NCBI GenBank assembly: GCA_013214575.1
Contig: JABSSD010000118.1
Span: 116,291-180,290 of the forward strand
Reading direction: 5' to 3'
Source of the DNA: Paracoccaceae bacterium
GTDB lineage: Bacteria; Pseudomonadota; Alphaproteobacteria; Rhodobacterales; Rhodobacteraceae
DNA: 64,000 nt
The notes under the pieces are model-generated. The model was not told the origin of the DNA. It searched no databases and saw only the letters and a program-made list of their open reading frames with translations. Shown one piece after another: positions 1-8,675 of this stretch. The position numbers and the translations under genes are program-made. Each line of letters opens with the position of its first letter. The stretch's first letter is position 1.

Positions 1-415
1 GATATTTCTTGCCCTGCTCGGGCAATCCCACCAGCTGCAGCAACTCGGCCACGCGGGCGGTGATTTCGGGTTTGCTGCGGCCGGTGTTTTCCAGGCCAAA
101 GGCGATGTTTTTCTCGATCGTCAGGTTGGGGAACAGGGCGTAAGACTGGAACACAATGCCAAAGTCACGCTCGGAGGGCGGCAGGTTCGACACGTCTTTG
201 CCATCCTGAAAAACCTGACCCCTGGTCTGCAGATCCAGCCCGGCGATGGCGCGCAGCAGGGTGGTTTTTCCGCAGCCCGAAGGCCCCAGGAAACAAATGA
301 ACTCGCCCTCGTTGATGTCCAGGGAAATGTCTTTGAGCGCCAGGAAATCGCCAAAGGCTTTCCAGAGGTTGGTGATGCTCAGATAGAGATCACCAGATGC
401 TGTTGCTTGGGTCAC
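1..415 (-). CDS. ABC transporter ATP-binding protein, 2-aminoethylphosphonate type (partial)
   Basis: Energises uptake by hydrolysing ATP at the cytoplasmic face of the membrane. The visible N-terminal 138 codons contain a Walker A motif (GPSGCGKT) and a Q-loop (FGIVFQSYALFPN), typical of the CUT1/POT/phosphonate-iron ATPases. I chose the GTG at 415-413 because a GAAGGA stretch lies just upstream and the frame stays open to base 1. The C-terminal part (signature, Walker B, TOBE) is outside the window. It is downstream of the phosphonate-type binding protein on the same strand, 128 bp away with a hairpin between, so AepV/PhnT-like function is inferred from context. By sequence alone it could be a spermidine/putrescine or iron ATPase. 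Confidence 0.85.
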   Translation of the reverse strand, partial: MTQATASGDLYLSITNLWKAFGDFLALKDISLDINEGEFICFLGPSGCGKTTLLRAIAGLDLQTRGQVFQDGKDVSNLPPSERDFGIVFQSYALFPNLTIEKNIAFGLENTGRSKPEITARVAELLQLVGLPEQGKKY

Positions 416-508
416 GAGATTGGTCCTTCGGTCTGCGCTATGCGCACGGGCCGACACGTCGCGGCCAAGGCCACCATACACTGCCGGAATAATTTGGGAG
501 ATTTGGGA

Positions 509-534
509 GACGAGGGGCAAGATAGCCCCTCGTC
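509..534 (-). terminator. Intercistronic hairpin between binding protein and ATPase
   Basis: Perfect 10-bp inverted repeat (GACGAGGGGC / GCCCCTCGTC) with a 6-nt loop, just after the binding-protein stop codon. On the minus strand it is not followed by a T-run, so it is more likely an mRNA-stabilising stem or attenuator than a full terminator. Confidence 0.6.
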
Positions 535-543
535 CGATAGGGC

Positions 544-1563
544 TTACTTGGGATCTGACTTGCCGTCGTAACGCGACTGCCACTCTTTCAGGATCGAGGC
601 GCGGTTGTTGGCGGCGAATTCAAAATCATTGTCGATCATCGCCTCCAACAGGCCGGCCGGGAAATGCTCAACCGGCTTGGCAACACCGGGATAGGCAACA
701 ACCGCATAGCCGGTGTTGTACATCTCGTTGGCGCCTAGGGTGACGGTGAAATCAACCAGTTTCTGCGCTGCTTCCAGATTGGCGGTACCGGCTACAATTG
801 CGGTCGCCTCCATGTCCCAGCCAACACCTTCGCTGGGCACAATGATGTCCAGAGGTGCGCCTGCGGCCTTGGATTTGGCACCGCGGAAGGCAAAGGAAAT
901 GCCGATCGGGATCTCGCCGGCAGCCGCCAGCTTACAAGGTTTGGAGCCGGAGTGGGTATAGCGCGCAATGTTGTTGTGCAGCCCGTCCATAAACTCCCAG
1001 CCACCCTCTTCACCAAAGATCTGCAGCCAGCTGGAGACGTCGAGGAAGCCGGTGCCCGAAGAGTTCGGGTTGGGCATGATCAGATGACCGGCATACATTG
1101 GGTCGGTCAGATCCTGCCAGGATGTTGGCGGTGTCAGCCCGGCCTTTTCGGCCTCAACCGTGTTGTAGCAAACCGCAGCCACCCAGGCATCCATGCCGAC
1201 CCAAGCGGGTGGGTTGTCGCCGTCGACAAATTTGGCGTCGAGCTTTTCAACACCGGCAGGCGCATAGGCTTCGAGCATGCCTTCGGCCTTGAGCAGCAGC
1301 AGCGAGGTCGCCGCCAATCCCCAGACCACATCGGCCTGCGGGTTGTCGCGCTCGGCCAGCAGCTTGGCGGTGATGATACCTGTGGAATCGCGGACCCAGT
1401 TGATTTTGATATCGGGATTGGTCTTGTTGAAGGTCTCCGCATAGCGGGCCAGATCCTCGGCCTCGACTGCGGTATAGACTGTCAGCTCAGTTTCGGCCGC
1501 AAGTGAGGACGCAAAAAACGCACCCGCGAGCAGAGATGTGAGAGTTGATACCTTGAGTTTCAT
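544..1563 (-). CDS. aepX: ABC transporter substrate-binding protein, 2-aminoethylphosphonate family
   Basis: Periplasmic receptor delivering substrate to an ABC permease. The 339-aa product starts with a Sec signal peptide (MKLKVSTLTSLLAGAFFASSLAA, cleavage near residue 23) and continues as a class II iron/phosphonate-type binding fold, starting ELTVYTAVEAEDLARY. Later segments such as NPNSSGTG and HSGSKPC match the 2-aminoethylphosphonate-binding family (PhnS2/AepX). The ATPase gene follows on the same strand. The permease is expected to the left, outside the window. AEP as substrate is family inference; Fe3+-binding relatives are the main alternative. The 462-bp region upstream must hold its promoter. 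Confidence 0.82.
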   Translation of the reverse strand: MKLKVSTLTSLLAGAFFASSLAAETELTVYTAVEAEDLARYAETFNKTNPDIKINWVRDSTGIITAKLLAERDNPQADVVWGLAATSLLLLKAEGMLEAYAPAGVEKLDAKFVDGDNPPAWVGMDAWVAAVCYNTVEAEKAGLTPPTSWQDLTDPMYAGHLIMPNPNSSGTGFLDVSSWLQIFGEEGGWEFMDGLHNNIARYTHSGSKPCKLAAAGEIPIGISFAFRGAKSKAAGAPLDIIVPSEGVGWDMEATAIVAGTANLEAAQKLVDFTVTLGANEMYNTGYAVVAYPGVAKPVEHFPAGLLEAMIDNDFEFAANNRASILKEWQSRYDGKSDPK

Positions 1564-2025
1564 GTTAGTCTCCTCTGTTAGTCTTAATGAACTTCATGCG
1601 GGGTTGTTGATCACCCCTTTGTAAGATCCATGTGAAGCCTTGGTCAGTCTGGCATGATTTTTTAACAAGAAAAATCGATTAAACCTACAACTTCATTACT
1701 AGAACTTATAGTTGGGCTGCCGATCCTTCCCGGATGAACCAAACCAGGGAAACTGCCTTTGAGTGATCGCCATCTACAGTTTGGAAAAGCGCATCAGCCC
1801 GCAGTCAACACCTTGAGATCACGACAGAACCTGCCGTCCAGCACATGGGATTCTTAGCCTCCTATCAGGTTACCCTAATGCGTAGTCCTGTGTATTTCTA
1901 TGTTTTCTTGCATAATTGTGCTTTTCTGCCTACAACCGGGCTTATCAAAGCTTTGATGCAATTACGCCGCACGGCAAGACGCCTATATTTACGCCAAGCC
2001 AGATCAGACACAATTGGGACCCCCT
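1564..2025. other. Divergent intergenic region, aepX-like / hisN-like
   Basis: No convincing gene. It is AT-richer than its surroundings and must hold promoters for both flanking genes. The clearest signal is a 14-bp perfect palindrome at 1944-1957, listed separately. The aepX-like gene has a good ribosome site (AGAGGAGACTAAC then ATG). I saw no clear Pho box. Confidence 0.5.
1944..1957. promoter_or_regulatory. Candidate operator palindrome
   Basis: ATCAAAGCTTTGAT is a perfect palindrome about 70 bp upstream of the hisN-like start, in the promoter region of an operon that ends with a DeoR-family repressor. Autoregulation is an inference from position. Confidence 0.35.
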
Positions 2026-2829
2026 ATGAGCCATACTCGCATCGTCGCAGACAGCACCGTGGAATTCGCCATATACCTGGTGGATCAGGCCCGGTTGGTT
2101 TCACTACCAGGGTTCCGAAAAGATGTTCAAATCGAACAGAAAAATGACCTTAGCCCAGTGACTGAAATCGACCGGAGCGTCGAATCCTTTGTGCGGGGAA
2201 TGATCGAAAAGACCTATCCGACTCACGGGTTTCTGGGCGAAGAATTTGGATCTCTGAACCTGGACGCCGAGGAGCTATGGGTGGTTGATCCCATCGACGG
2301 AACCCGCAGTTATATCACGGGATGGCCCATTTGGGGCACCCTGTTGGCCAAGCTTCGCGATGGGCACCCCGAGATCGGCCTGATCGATATGCCCGCGATT
2401 CGGGAAAGATGGCTGGGTATCTGTGGAAAAGGTTGTACTTTTGAGGACCACAGCGGGGTCAAACAGGACTGCCGGGTTTCAACCTGTGAAACATTGGCGC
2501 AGGCCCGGTTCTACACCACCAATATCCTGTATTTCGAGCCCGCCGACCGGGCCCGGATCGAGATCCTGCTACAATCGACAGCGGTGCCGCGCTTTGGCGG
2601 GGACTGTTATTCCTACGGCTTGCTGGCCTCGGGCCATGTGGATTTGGTCATCGAGGCGAAACTGGAACCCTATGATTATTTCGCCCTCATCCCGGTGGTG
2701 GAAAGCGCCGGCGGTATTATTACCGACTGGTCCGGAAACACCCTGCATCAGGGATCGGACGGCCGGGTGATTGCCGCCGCAACGCCGCAATTGCACGCGG
2801 CGGCGCTGGAAATACTGCAACAGATCTGA
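2026..2829 (+). CDS. Inositol monophosphatase family protein, histidinol-phosphatase (HisN)-like
   Basis: Mg2+-dependent, Li+-sensitive-type phosphatase of the IMPase fold. In the 267-aa product, GEE (71-73) and DPIDGT (88-93) carry the metal-binding acidic residues. The C-terminal block GGDCYSYGLLASGHVDLV...YDYFALIPVVESAGG resembles HisN-type histidinol phosphatases more than true inositol monophosphatases. The frame opens at a TTG at 2014, but I prefer ATG 2026. Thirteen bases separate it from the deoR-type gene, so the two are cotranscribed. Its neighbours are not histidine genes, so the true substrate may be another small phosphate ester. Confidence 0.8.
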   Translation: MSHTRIVADSTVEFAIYLVDQARLVSLPGFRKDVQIEQKNDLSPVTEIDRSVESFVRGMIEKTYPTHGFLGEEFGSLNLDAEELWVVDPIDGTRSYITGWPIWGTLLAKLRDGHPEIGLIDMPAIRERWLGICGKGCTFEDHSGVKQDCRVSTCETLAQARFYTTNILYFEPADRARIEILLQSTAVPRFGGDCYSYGLLASGHVDLVIEAKLEPYDYFALIPVVESAGGIITDWSGNTLHQGSDGRVIAAATPQLHAAALEILQQI

Positions 2830-2842
2830 CACAGATAGCAGC

Positions 2843-3625
2843 ATGTGGAAAAACCAAAGACATCAAAGAATATTCAGGCTGCTCGAAGAGTTACAGAGTG
2901 TCACCACCGATGATCTGGTCGATGATCTGTCGGTATCGCGCGAGACGGTGCGCCGGGATCTGCTGGACATGGAGGCGTTGGGGCTGTTGCGGCGTGTTCA
3001 CGGCGGCGCGGTCTCGGCGGAAGCGCATTCGGAACCACCTCTGGATGTGCGTTCAAAACTGAACGTCAAGGAAAAGAAGGCGATTGCCCGCGCCGCCTGC
3101 AACCTGATCACCGATCACAAGGTGATCTTTTTCGACACTGGCAGCACCACGATTTCTCTGGCCAAGCAGTTGGGCTCCATTCACGGGCTGCACGTCATCT
3201 CCAATTCTCTGAAGGCGGCAAGCCGGTTGCAAAGGGAGTATGACGCCAATCGCATATCAAGCCGGGTGACCCTACTCGGCGGCAGCCTGGCGGCGTTTGA
3301 TTTTGCCACCTCCGGGCCGCAGACACTCCGTGAAATCTCGCGTATTCAGGCAGATATTTGCTTTGTGTCCCCCACCGCGATCGACCATCAATATGGCGCT
3401 TTGAACGCGGCTGAGGAGGAAAGAGATGTTGCCCTGGCGATGTTGGAGAACAGCCGCGAGAATGTGGTTCTGGCGGATGCTGCCAAGTTCTCTGCCAATG
3501 GCAATTATCGCTATTGCCGGTTCGAGCAGATGGATACGCTAGTGACGGATACCCAGATCCGCAAGCAGCCGGATCTGGTGCAGAGTGTTGCGGGACGGGT
3601 TAAACAGCTGATTATCGCTGAATAA
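2843..3625 (+). CDS. DeoR/GlpR-family transcriptional regulator
   Basis: 260-aa cytosolic repressor. The N-terminal winged helix-turn-helix (residues about 5-58, with VSRETVRRDLLDMEALGLLRR) is the DeoR signature. The remainder is the DeoRC sugar-phosphate-sensing domain, with FFDTGSTTISLAK and the late VLADAAKF motif. The frame is open from 2771, but the ATG at 2843 lies 13 bp after the phosphatase stop and starts the conserved domain at the usual distance. Its effector is probably a phosphorylated sugar or polyol, possibly the substrate of the upstream phosphatase (inference). Confidence 0.88.
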   Translation: MWKNQRHQRIFRLLEELQSVTTDDLVDDLSVSRETVRRDLLDMEALGLLRRVHGGAVSAEAHSEPPLDVRSKLNVKEKKAIARAACNLITDHKVIFFDTGSTTISLAKQLGSIHGLHVISNSLKAASRLQREYDANRISSRVTLLGGSLAAFDFATSGPQTLREISRIQADICFVSPTAIDHQYGALNAAEEERDVALAMLENSRENVVLADAAKFSANGNYRYCRFEQMDTLVTDTQIRKQPDLVQSVAGRVKQLIIAE

Positions 3626-3652
3626 CCCGCGCAAGATATCACGAGAGATTGC

Positions 3653-4945
3653 CTAGCTGGACTGTTGCGGCGCGTAGTCTGCCGGGTTCAACCCTGTCGG
3701 CCTGCCGGGCAGCGCCAGTTCAGTCAGTTGCGGCGCGGTCCGGGCGATCAATTTGCCGGCCCGGATCACCGCCAGACGGGTGGCCCGCAGACGGATTGCC
3801 TCAATCGGGTCGCGGGCCTGTAGCAGTACCATGTTGGCAGCACAGCCTTTTTGCAGCCCATAGCCCTGCAACCCCATGATTTTGGCCGAATTGCTGGTCA
3901 CCGCTTCAAAACACCAGGTCATGTCGGCGCGGCTGGACAATTGCCCCACATGCAGCCCCATCGAGGCCACATCAAGCATGTCGCCGCGGCCCAGCGAATA
4001 CCACGGGTCCATCACACAGTCCGAGCCAAAGCCAACGGTGATACCGGCCTCGCGCAGTTGTGGCACCCGGGTCTGGCCGCGCCGTTTGGGATAGCTGTCA
4101 TGGCGGCCCTGCAGCATGATGTTGATCAGCGGATTGGGGATCGCATGCACCTGTGCCTCGGCGATCAGCGGGATCAGTTTGGAGACATAGTAATTGTCCA
4201 TCGAATGCATCGAGGTCAGATGTGATCCGGTCACCCGGCCCTGCAGCCCCAGCCGTTGGGTCTCAAAGGCCAGGGTCTCGATGTGGCGGCTGTGCGGGTC
4301 GTCGCTTTCGTCGCAGTGCATATCGACCATCAACCCGCGCTTCGCAGCGATTTCACAGAGCTGACGCACCGAGTCAGCCCCCTCGGCCATGCTGCGCTCA
4401 AAATGTGGGATGCCGCCGACCACATCGACGCCCATGTCCAGCGCCCGGATCAGGTTCTGCATTGCGGTGGGGTCGCGCAGCACCCCGTCTTGGGGAAAAC
4501 CCACCAGTTGCAGATCCAGATAGGGGGCCACCTGTTTGCGCACCTCCAGCAGAGCCTGCACACCGGTCAGCGCATCATCGCAGATGTCCACATGGCTGCG
4601 GATGGCGCCGATCCCCATCGACACTGCCAGATCGCAGTAGCGCAGGGCGCGGCTGACAATGTCTTCGACGCTCTGGATTGGTTTCAGCTCGCCCCACAGC
4701 GCGATACCTTCCAGCAGAGTGCCCGAGGTGTTCATGCGCGGGGTGCCCAGCGACAGGGTGGCGTCCATGTGGAAATGCGGATCAACAAAGGGCGGCGACA
4801 CCAGATAGCCAGTGGCGTCAATCACCTCCTGCGCTTCAGCGGTGATATTTGCCTCGATGGCGGCAATCTTGCCATCCTTGCAGGCGATGTCTATGCCGGT
4901 GCGCCCATCCGGAAGGGTGGCATTATTGAGGATCAGATCGAACAT
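3653..4945 (-). CDS. codA: Cytosine deaminase (CodA-type amidohydrolase)
   Basis: Converts cytosine to uracil and ammonia in the cytoplasm. The 430-aa product has the amidohydrolase metal sites in order: DPHFHMD (about 56-62), MHCDESDD with the histidine and glutamate equivalent to E. coli CodA H214/E217, SHLTSMHS (H246 equivalent), and GSDCVMDPW with the catalytic aspartate (D313 equivalent). Length agrees with CodA (427 aa). It is the last gene of the operon after a BMP-type nucleoside transporter, 162 bp downstream of the second permease. That gap holds a strongly structured repeat. Related triazine or creatinine deaminases are the alternatives. Confidence 0.87.
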   Translation of the reverse strand: MFDLILNNATLPDGRTGIDIACKDGKIAAIEANITAEAQEVIDATGYLVSPPFVDPHFHMDATLSLGTPRMNTSGTLLEGIALWGELKPIQSVEDIVSRALRYCDLAVSMGIGAIRSHVDICDDALTGVQALLEVRKQVAPYLDLQLVGFPQDGVLRDPTAMQNLIRALDMGVDVVGGIPHFERSMAEGADSVRQLCEIAAKRGLMVDMHCDESDDPHSRHIETLAFETQRLGLQGRVTGSHLTSMHSMDNYYVSKLIPLIAEAQVHAIPNPLINIMLQGRHDSYPKRRGQTRVPQLREAGITVGFGSDCVMDPWYSLGRGDMLDVASMGLHVGQLSSRADMTWCFEAVTSNSAKIMGLQGYGLQKGCAANMVLLQARDPIEAIRLRATRLAVIRAGKLIARTAPQLTELALPGRPTGLNPADYAPQQSS

Positions 4946-4984
4946 TTGCGGGCCTCGAGTTTGGTTTGCTCAGCGTTTATGGAA

Positions 4985-5088
4985 CCGGGCGCGCCTGACC
5001 TTGGGGAGGTGCAAAGCGCCTTCACGTTTGCCAATGGCAAACCTCCGGTTTGACGGGAAGGTCAGGCGCGCCCGGCCTATCGGCCGGG
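4985..5088. repeat. Structured intergenic element (nested inverted repeats)
   Basis: An 18-bp perfect inverted repeat (4985-5002 and 5058-5075) encloses a 7-bp hairpin GTTTGCC-AAT-GGCAAAC (5026-5042). It abuts a second hairpin CCCGGCC-TATC-GGCCGGG (5071-5088). The layout is like a REP/BIME-type element. It lies in the transcript between the permease gene and codA. Confidence 0.6.
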
Positions 5089-5107
5089 CATACCAAATAT
5101 CAGTTAC

Positions 5108-6052
5108 TTAACGTTGCCCTTTGAACCAGGGCGTTAGCAGGGCACGGGGGTATTCGGCCCTGCGGGCCGCCACCACCAGCGCAAAGATCGACAAAACATA
5201 GGGCGCCATCAGGAACACCTGCCCCGGCACCATGGCGCCGACCTCGGTCTGCAGACGGACCTGCAGCGCGTCGAAAGCGCCGAACAGTAACGCGCCCAGC
5301 AGCGCCTTGCCGGGTTTCCAGCTGGCAAAGATCACCAGTGCAATGCAGATCCAGCCGCGCCCGTTGACCATACCGAAAAAGAACGCATCAAAGGCCGACA
5401 TGGTCAGGAAAGCGCCGCCCAGGGCCATCAGCGCTGACCCCGCCATCACCGCACCAATACGCAGGCCGTAGACCGACAGGCCCTGTGCATCGACACTGTC
5501 GGGGTTGTCGCCAACCGCCTGCAAGGCCACGCCAAGGGCGGTGCGGTTCAGCACATACCAGACCAGCAGCACCATCGCCAGCGCCAGCATGGTCATTGCA
5601 GTTTGCTGGAACACCACAGGGCCGAGAAACGGAATATCCGACAGTATGGGGATATCCAACGCCCGGAACGGCTCAATCCGGGGCGGCGATGTCACGGTGG
5701 GCAATGCAGTGCGATAGGTGAAATAGCTAAGCGAGGTGGCAAACAGCGTCACCCCCAGCCCGGAGACATGTTGCGACAGGCCCAGCGGCACTGTCAGAAT
5801 TCCGTGGATCAGGCCAAAGAACGCCCCGGCAAGGGCCGCGACCAGCACCCCGCCCCACAGGCCCGCGCCCAACCAGACCGCCATCCAGCCACACATGGCG
5901 CCGGCGGCAAAGATGCCCTCGATCCCAAGGTTCAGCACCCCGGACTTTTCGCACAGCAACGCGCCGAGGACGCCAAAGATCAGCGGCGTGGCGATGCGCA
6001 GGGAGGCGGCCCAGAAGCTCTCGCTAAGCAGGATTTGCAGGATATCCATCAT
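5108..6052 (-). CDS. ABC transporter permease, nucleoside/BMP type (second permease)
   Basis: Integral inner-membrane protein of the BPD_transp_2 family (NupQ/YufQ-like), 314 aa with about nine hydrophobic segments. The family motif NLGIEGIFAAGAMCG is near residues 41-55, and GRGWICIALVIFASWKPGK forms the ATPase-contact loop near 230. Its start overlaps the stop of the first permease by 4 nt (translational coupling). It forms the channel heterodimer with the product of 6049-7122. Substrate is inferred as nucleosides or pyrimidines from the BMP receptor and cytosine deaminase in the same operon. Confidence 0.88.
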   Translation of the reverse strand: MMDILQILLSESFWAASLRIATPLIFGVLGALLCEKSGVLNLGIEGIFAAGAMCGWMAVWLGAGLWGGVLVAALAGAFFGLIHGILTVPLGLSQHVSGLGVTLFATSLSYFTYRTALPTVTSPPRIEPFRALDIPILSDIPFLGPVVFQQTAMTMLALAMVLLVWYVLNRTALGVALQAVGDNPDSVDAQGLSVYGLRIGAVMAGSALMALGGAFLTMSAFDAFFFGMVNGRGWICIALVIFASWKPGKALLGALLFGAFDALQVRLQTEVGAMVPGQVFLMAPYVLSIFALVVAARRAEYPRALLTPWFKGQR

Positions 6053-7122
6053 GCTGCCGCCACCGCCGGTTTACTGCGGGTGATGCGATAGCGGGCGACA
6101 AAGCCGCCGACCAGCACACAGAGCAGCGACATCGCCACCACCAGATCCGCCAGATAAGACGACACCCCCATGGCGCGGCTCATACTGTCGGCGCCGACAA
6201 ACACCGATGCGATGAACAGCGCCGAGATCACCACGCCGACCGGCGACAGACCCGCCAGCATAGCAACGACAATGCCGGTATAGCCAAAGCCAGGCGACAG
6301 ATCGGCGGTCAGATAGCCCTTCAACCCGGCCACCTCGCTGACGCCAGCCAGCCCGGCCAGACCGCCGGACAGGATCGCGACACCAAACAGCGAGCGGTTG
6401 ACGCCGATGCCCGCATGACGCGCGGCGGCGGCGTTTTCACCAACAGCCCGTAGCCGGAACCCCCAGACCGAACGGGCCAGCATGAACTGGGCAACCCCGG
6501 CCAGCACCAGCGCCAGGATCAACCCCGAATGCATGCGCATCCGCGGCATCAGCTGCGGCAGCATGCCCTGATCCAGGATCGGAGCAGACTGCGGCCAGCC
6601 CAGCCCCATGGGATCTTGCAACGCACCCTCCAACATCATCTGTACAAAGATCAGAATGATGAAGTTGAGCAGCAGGGTTGTCACCACCTCGTCAGCGCCA
6701 AAACGGGTTTTCAACAGCGCCGGCACCGCCATGCCAGCCGCACCGGCAGCGGCGCCTAGAACAATGATTAAAGGGATCAGGAAAATACCGGGAATATCCA
6801 CCGCTCCGGCGCCAATGGCGACGGCGGCCATGGCGCCCAGATACAACTGGCCCTCGGCGCCGATGTTCCACAGCTTGGCACGAAAGGCCAGGGCGGCGGC
6901 AAGGCCGGTGAACATCAGGGGCGTGGCGCGGGTCAGCATTTCGGAAAAGGCAAACACCGAGCCAAACACGCCCTTAACCATCTCCCCATAAGCCACGGTG
7001 AGGTCGGCTCCGGCCAGCGCCAGCGGAATGGCGGCCAGGGCTAGCGCGATCACGGCTGACAGAACCGGCACCCCCAGCGTCATCAACCGGCCCGGCGCGT
7101 TGCGTGGCTCGATACGGATCAT
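6049..7122 (-). CDS. ABC transporter permease, nucleoside/BMP type (first permease)
   Basis: 357-aa inner-membrane permease of the BPD_transp_2 family (NupP/YufP-like). Hydrophobic segments run throughout, with KLWNIGAEGQLYLGAMAA near residues 85-102 and the conserved AVGENAAAARHAGIGV loop near 226-241. It overlaps the ATPase gene by 4 nt on one side and the second permease by 4 nt on the other. With that neighbour it forms the translocation pore. No abnormal features. Confidence 0.88.
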   Translation of the reverse strand: MIRIEPRNAPGRLMTLGVPVLSAVIALALAAIPLALAGADLTVAYGEMVKGVFGSVFAFSEMLTRATPLMFTGLAAALAFRAKLWNIGAEGQLYLGAMAAVAIGAGAVDIPGIFLIPLIIVLGAAAGAAGMAVPALLKTRFGADEVVTTLLLNFIILIFVQMMLEGALQDPMGLGWPQSAPILDQGMLPQLMPRMRMHSGLILALVLAGVAQFMLARSVWGFRLRAVGENAAAARHAGIGVNRSLFGVAILSGGLAGLAGVSEVAGLKGYLTADLSPGFGYTGIVVAMLAGLSPVGVVISALFIASVFVGADSMSRAMGVSSYLADLVVAMSLLCVLVGGFVARYRITRSKPAVAAA

Positions 7123-8636
7123 GTCTGTTCTCCTGCCATTTTCAGGCCAATGTCTTCGCGGTTGCGGCTGCTGACTTCGGTCAACTGGCCGTCGTGGATC
7201 ACCATGATGCGGTCGGCCAGCCCCAGGATCTCATCCAGATCTTCCGAGATTAGCAGCACCCCTGCCCCGGCGGCGCGGGCCTCTAACAGACGACGGCTGA
7301 CCTCGGCAGCGGCACCCATGTCGAGGCCGCGAATGGGTTGGTTGGCCAGGATCAGCCGGGCGTTCTGTTCAAACACCCGCGCCAGGATCAGTTTCTGGAT
7401 ATTGCCGCCAGACAGCAGCCGGGCCCCGGCATCGATGCCGGGGCCGCGCACGTCATAAGACTGGCTGAGGGTCTTGGCGTTGGTCGCAATTGCGTCGCGG
7501 TTCAGCAGCCCATTGCTCTGCACCAATGGGTCATCCAGCCGCTCGATAATCATATTCTCGGCCACCGACATGGCGCCGACGATACCATCGTGATGGCGGT
7601 CCTCGGGGATGCGGCCGACACCGGCCTTGATCATGGTTTTGGGATTGGGGTTCAGGATTTCGACGCCATCGACCTGAATGCTGCCGCTATCTGGTCGGCG
7701 CAGCCCCGAGATAACCGCCGCCAGTGCCGATTGGCCATTGCCCGACACCCCTGCAATGCCGAGGATTTCATGGGCGTGCACGGTCAGGTTTACATCCGTC
7801 AGCCGGTCACGCGCCGCCGCACTGCGCAGCCCAAGGCCCGACAATGTCAGCACCGGGGCGCCGGGTGTCATCGCGGCCCGGGTTGGGGTCGGCGTATCCT
7901 CGCCCACCATCATCCGAGCAATCACCCGCTGATCCGCATCAGAGGTGGCGATCTCGCCCACTTTGACACCGTGGCGCAGCACCGCAATGCGGTGGGAAAA
8001 CGCCAACACTTCGCGCAGTTTATGCGAGATAAATATCACCGCCAGCCCGTCGCGGGTCATCGCACCGATGTTTTCAAACAGGGTGTCGGCCTCTTGCGGG
8101 GTCAACACGGCGGTGGGCTCATCCAGCACCAGAATGCGGGCATCGCGGTACAGCGCCTTGAGGATCTCCACCCGCTGACGCTCGCCCACCGACAGCTTGC
8201 CAACCGGCGTGTCCAGCGGCGCGGTCAACCCGGTGCGGTCCATGATGCCCTGCACCTTGGCGCGGGCCCCGGCCCGGTCGCGACGCAGGGCGAACAGCGG
8301 CTCGGACCCGAGGGTGATATTGTCCAGCGCCGACAGGTTTTCGGCGAGGGTAAAGTGCTGATGCACCATGCCAATACCCGCCGACAGCGCCGCCTGCGGA
8401 TGGCCAAGGGTCAGCGGCTGCATGTCGCCACTGGGCGTGGCCACGTCGATACTGCCGCCGTCGGGCATATAATGGCCAAACAGCATGTTCATCAGCGTCG
8501 TCTTGCCAGCGCCGTTTTCACCCAGCAGGGCCAGAACCTCGCCCCGGTGCAGCTCGAGACTGACGGCATCATTGGCGACGACCGAGCCGAACCGCTTGGA
8601 CAGCGCGTTCAGCGAGAGTACTTTTTGCAATGTCAT
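7119..8636 (-). CDS. ABC transporter ATP-binding protein, double-domain, nucleoside/BMP type
   Basis: 505-aa cytoplasmic ATPase with two tandem nucleotide-binding domains. The first has a canonical Walker A (GENGAGKTT, about 38-46), the signature LSVGERQRV and Walker B LVLDEPTAVLT. The second has a degenerate P-loop (GVSGNGQSAL) and signature LSGGNIQKL, as in the NupO/YufO and RbsA families. It follows the BMP binding protein by 39 bp and overlaps the first permease by 4 nt. Confidence 0.9.
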   Translation of the reverse strand: MTLQKVLSLNALSKRFGSVVANDAVSLELHRGEVLALLGENGAGKTTLMNMLFGHYMPDGGSIDVATPSGDMQPLTLGHPQAALSAGIGMVHQHFTLAENLSALDNITLGSEPLFALRRDRAGARAKVQGIMDRTGLTAPLDTPVGKLSVGERQRVEILKALYRDARILVLDEPTAVLTPQEADTLFENIGAMTRDGLAVIFISHKLREVLAFSHRIAVLRHGVKVGEIATSDADQRVIARMMVGEDTPTPTRAAMTPGAPVLTLSGLGLRSAAARDRLTDVNLTVHAHEILGIAGVSGNGQSALAAVISGLRRPDSGSIQVDGVEILNPNPKTMIKAGVGRIPEDRHHDGIVGAMSVAENMIIERLDDPLVQSNGLLNRDAIATNAKTLSQSYDVRGPGIDAGARLLSGGNIQKLILARVFEQNARLILANQPIRGLDMGAAAEVSRRLLEARAAGAGVLLISEDLDEILGLADRIMVIHDGQLTEVSSRNREDIGLKMAGEQT

Positions 8637-8643
8637 GGGAACA

Positions 8644-8672
8644 GTCGGGCCGACCCTGCGATCGGTCCCGAC
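8644..8672 (-). terminator. Intercistronic hairpin after BMP binding-protein gene
   Basis: GTCGGG/CCCGAC plus CCGA/TCGG stems around an 8-nt loop, with one bulged base. It fills the short gap between the binding-protein stop and the ATPase start. There is no T-run, so an attenuating or stabilising role is more likely than full termination. Confidence 0.5.
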
Positions 8673-8675
8673 CCT

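Noticed and set aside
1600..1640. Possible Pho box upstream of the aepX-like gene
   Set aside because: Loosely repeated CTTCACA / CTTACAA segments have the wrong spacing and too many mismatches to the Pho box consensus.
4946..5107. Purine or other known riboswitch ahead of codA
   Set aside because: The region is structured, but I see no conserved core of a known class, and the long perfect inverted repeat fits a palindromic element better.
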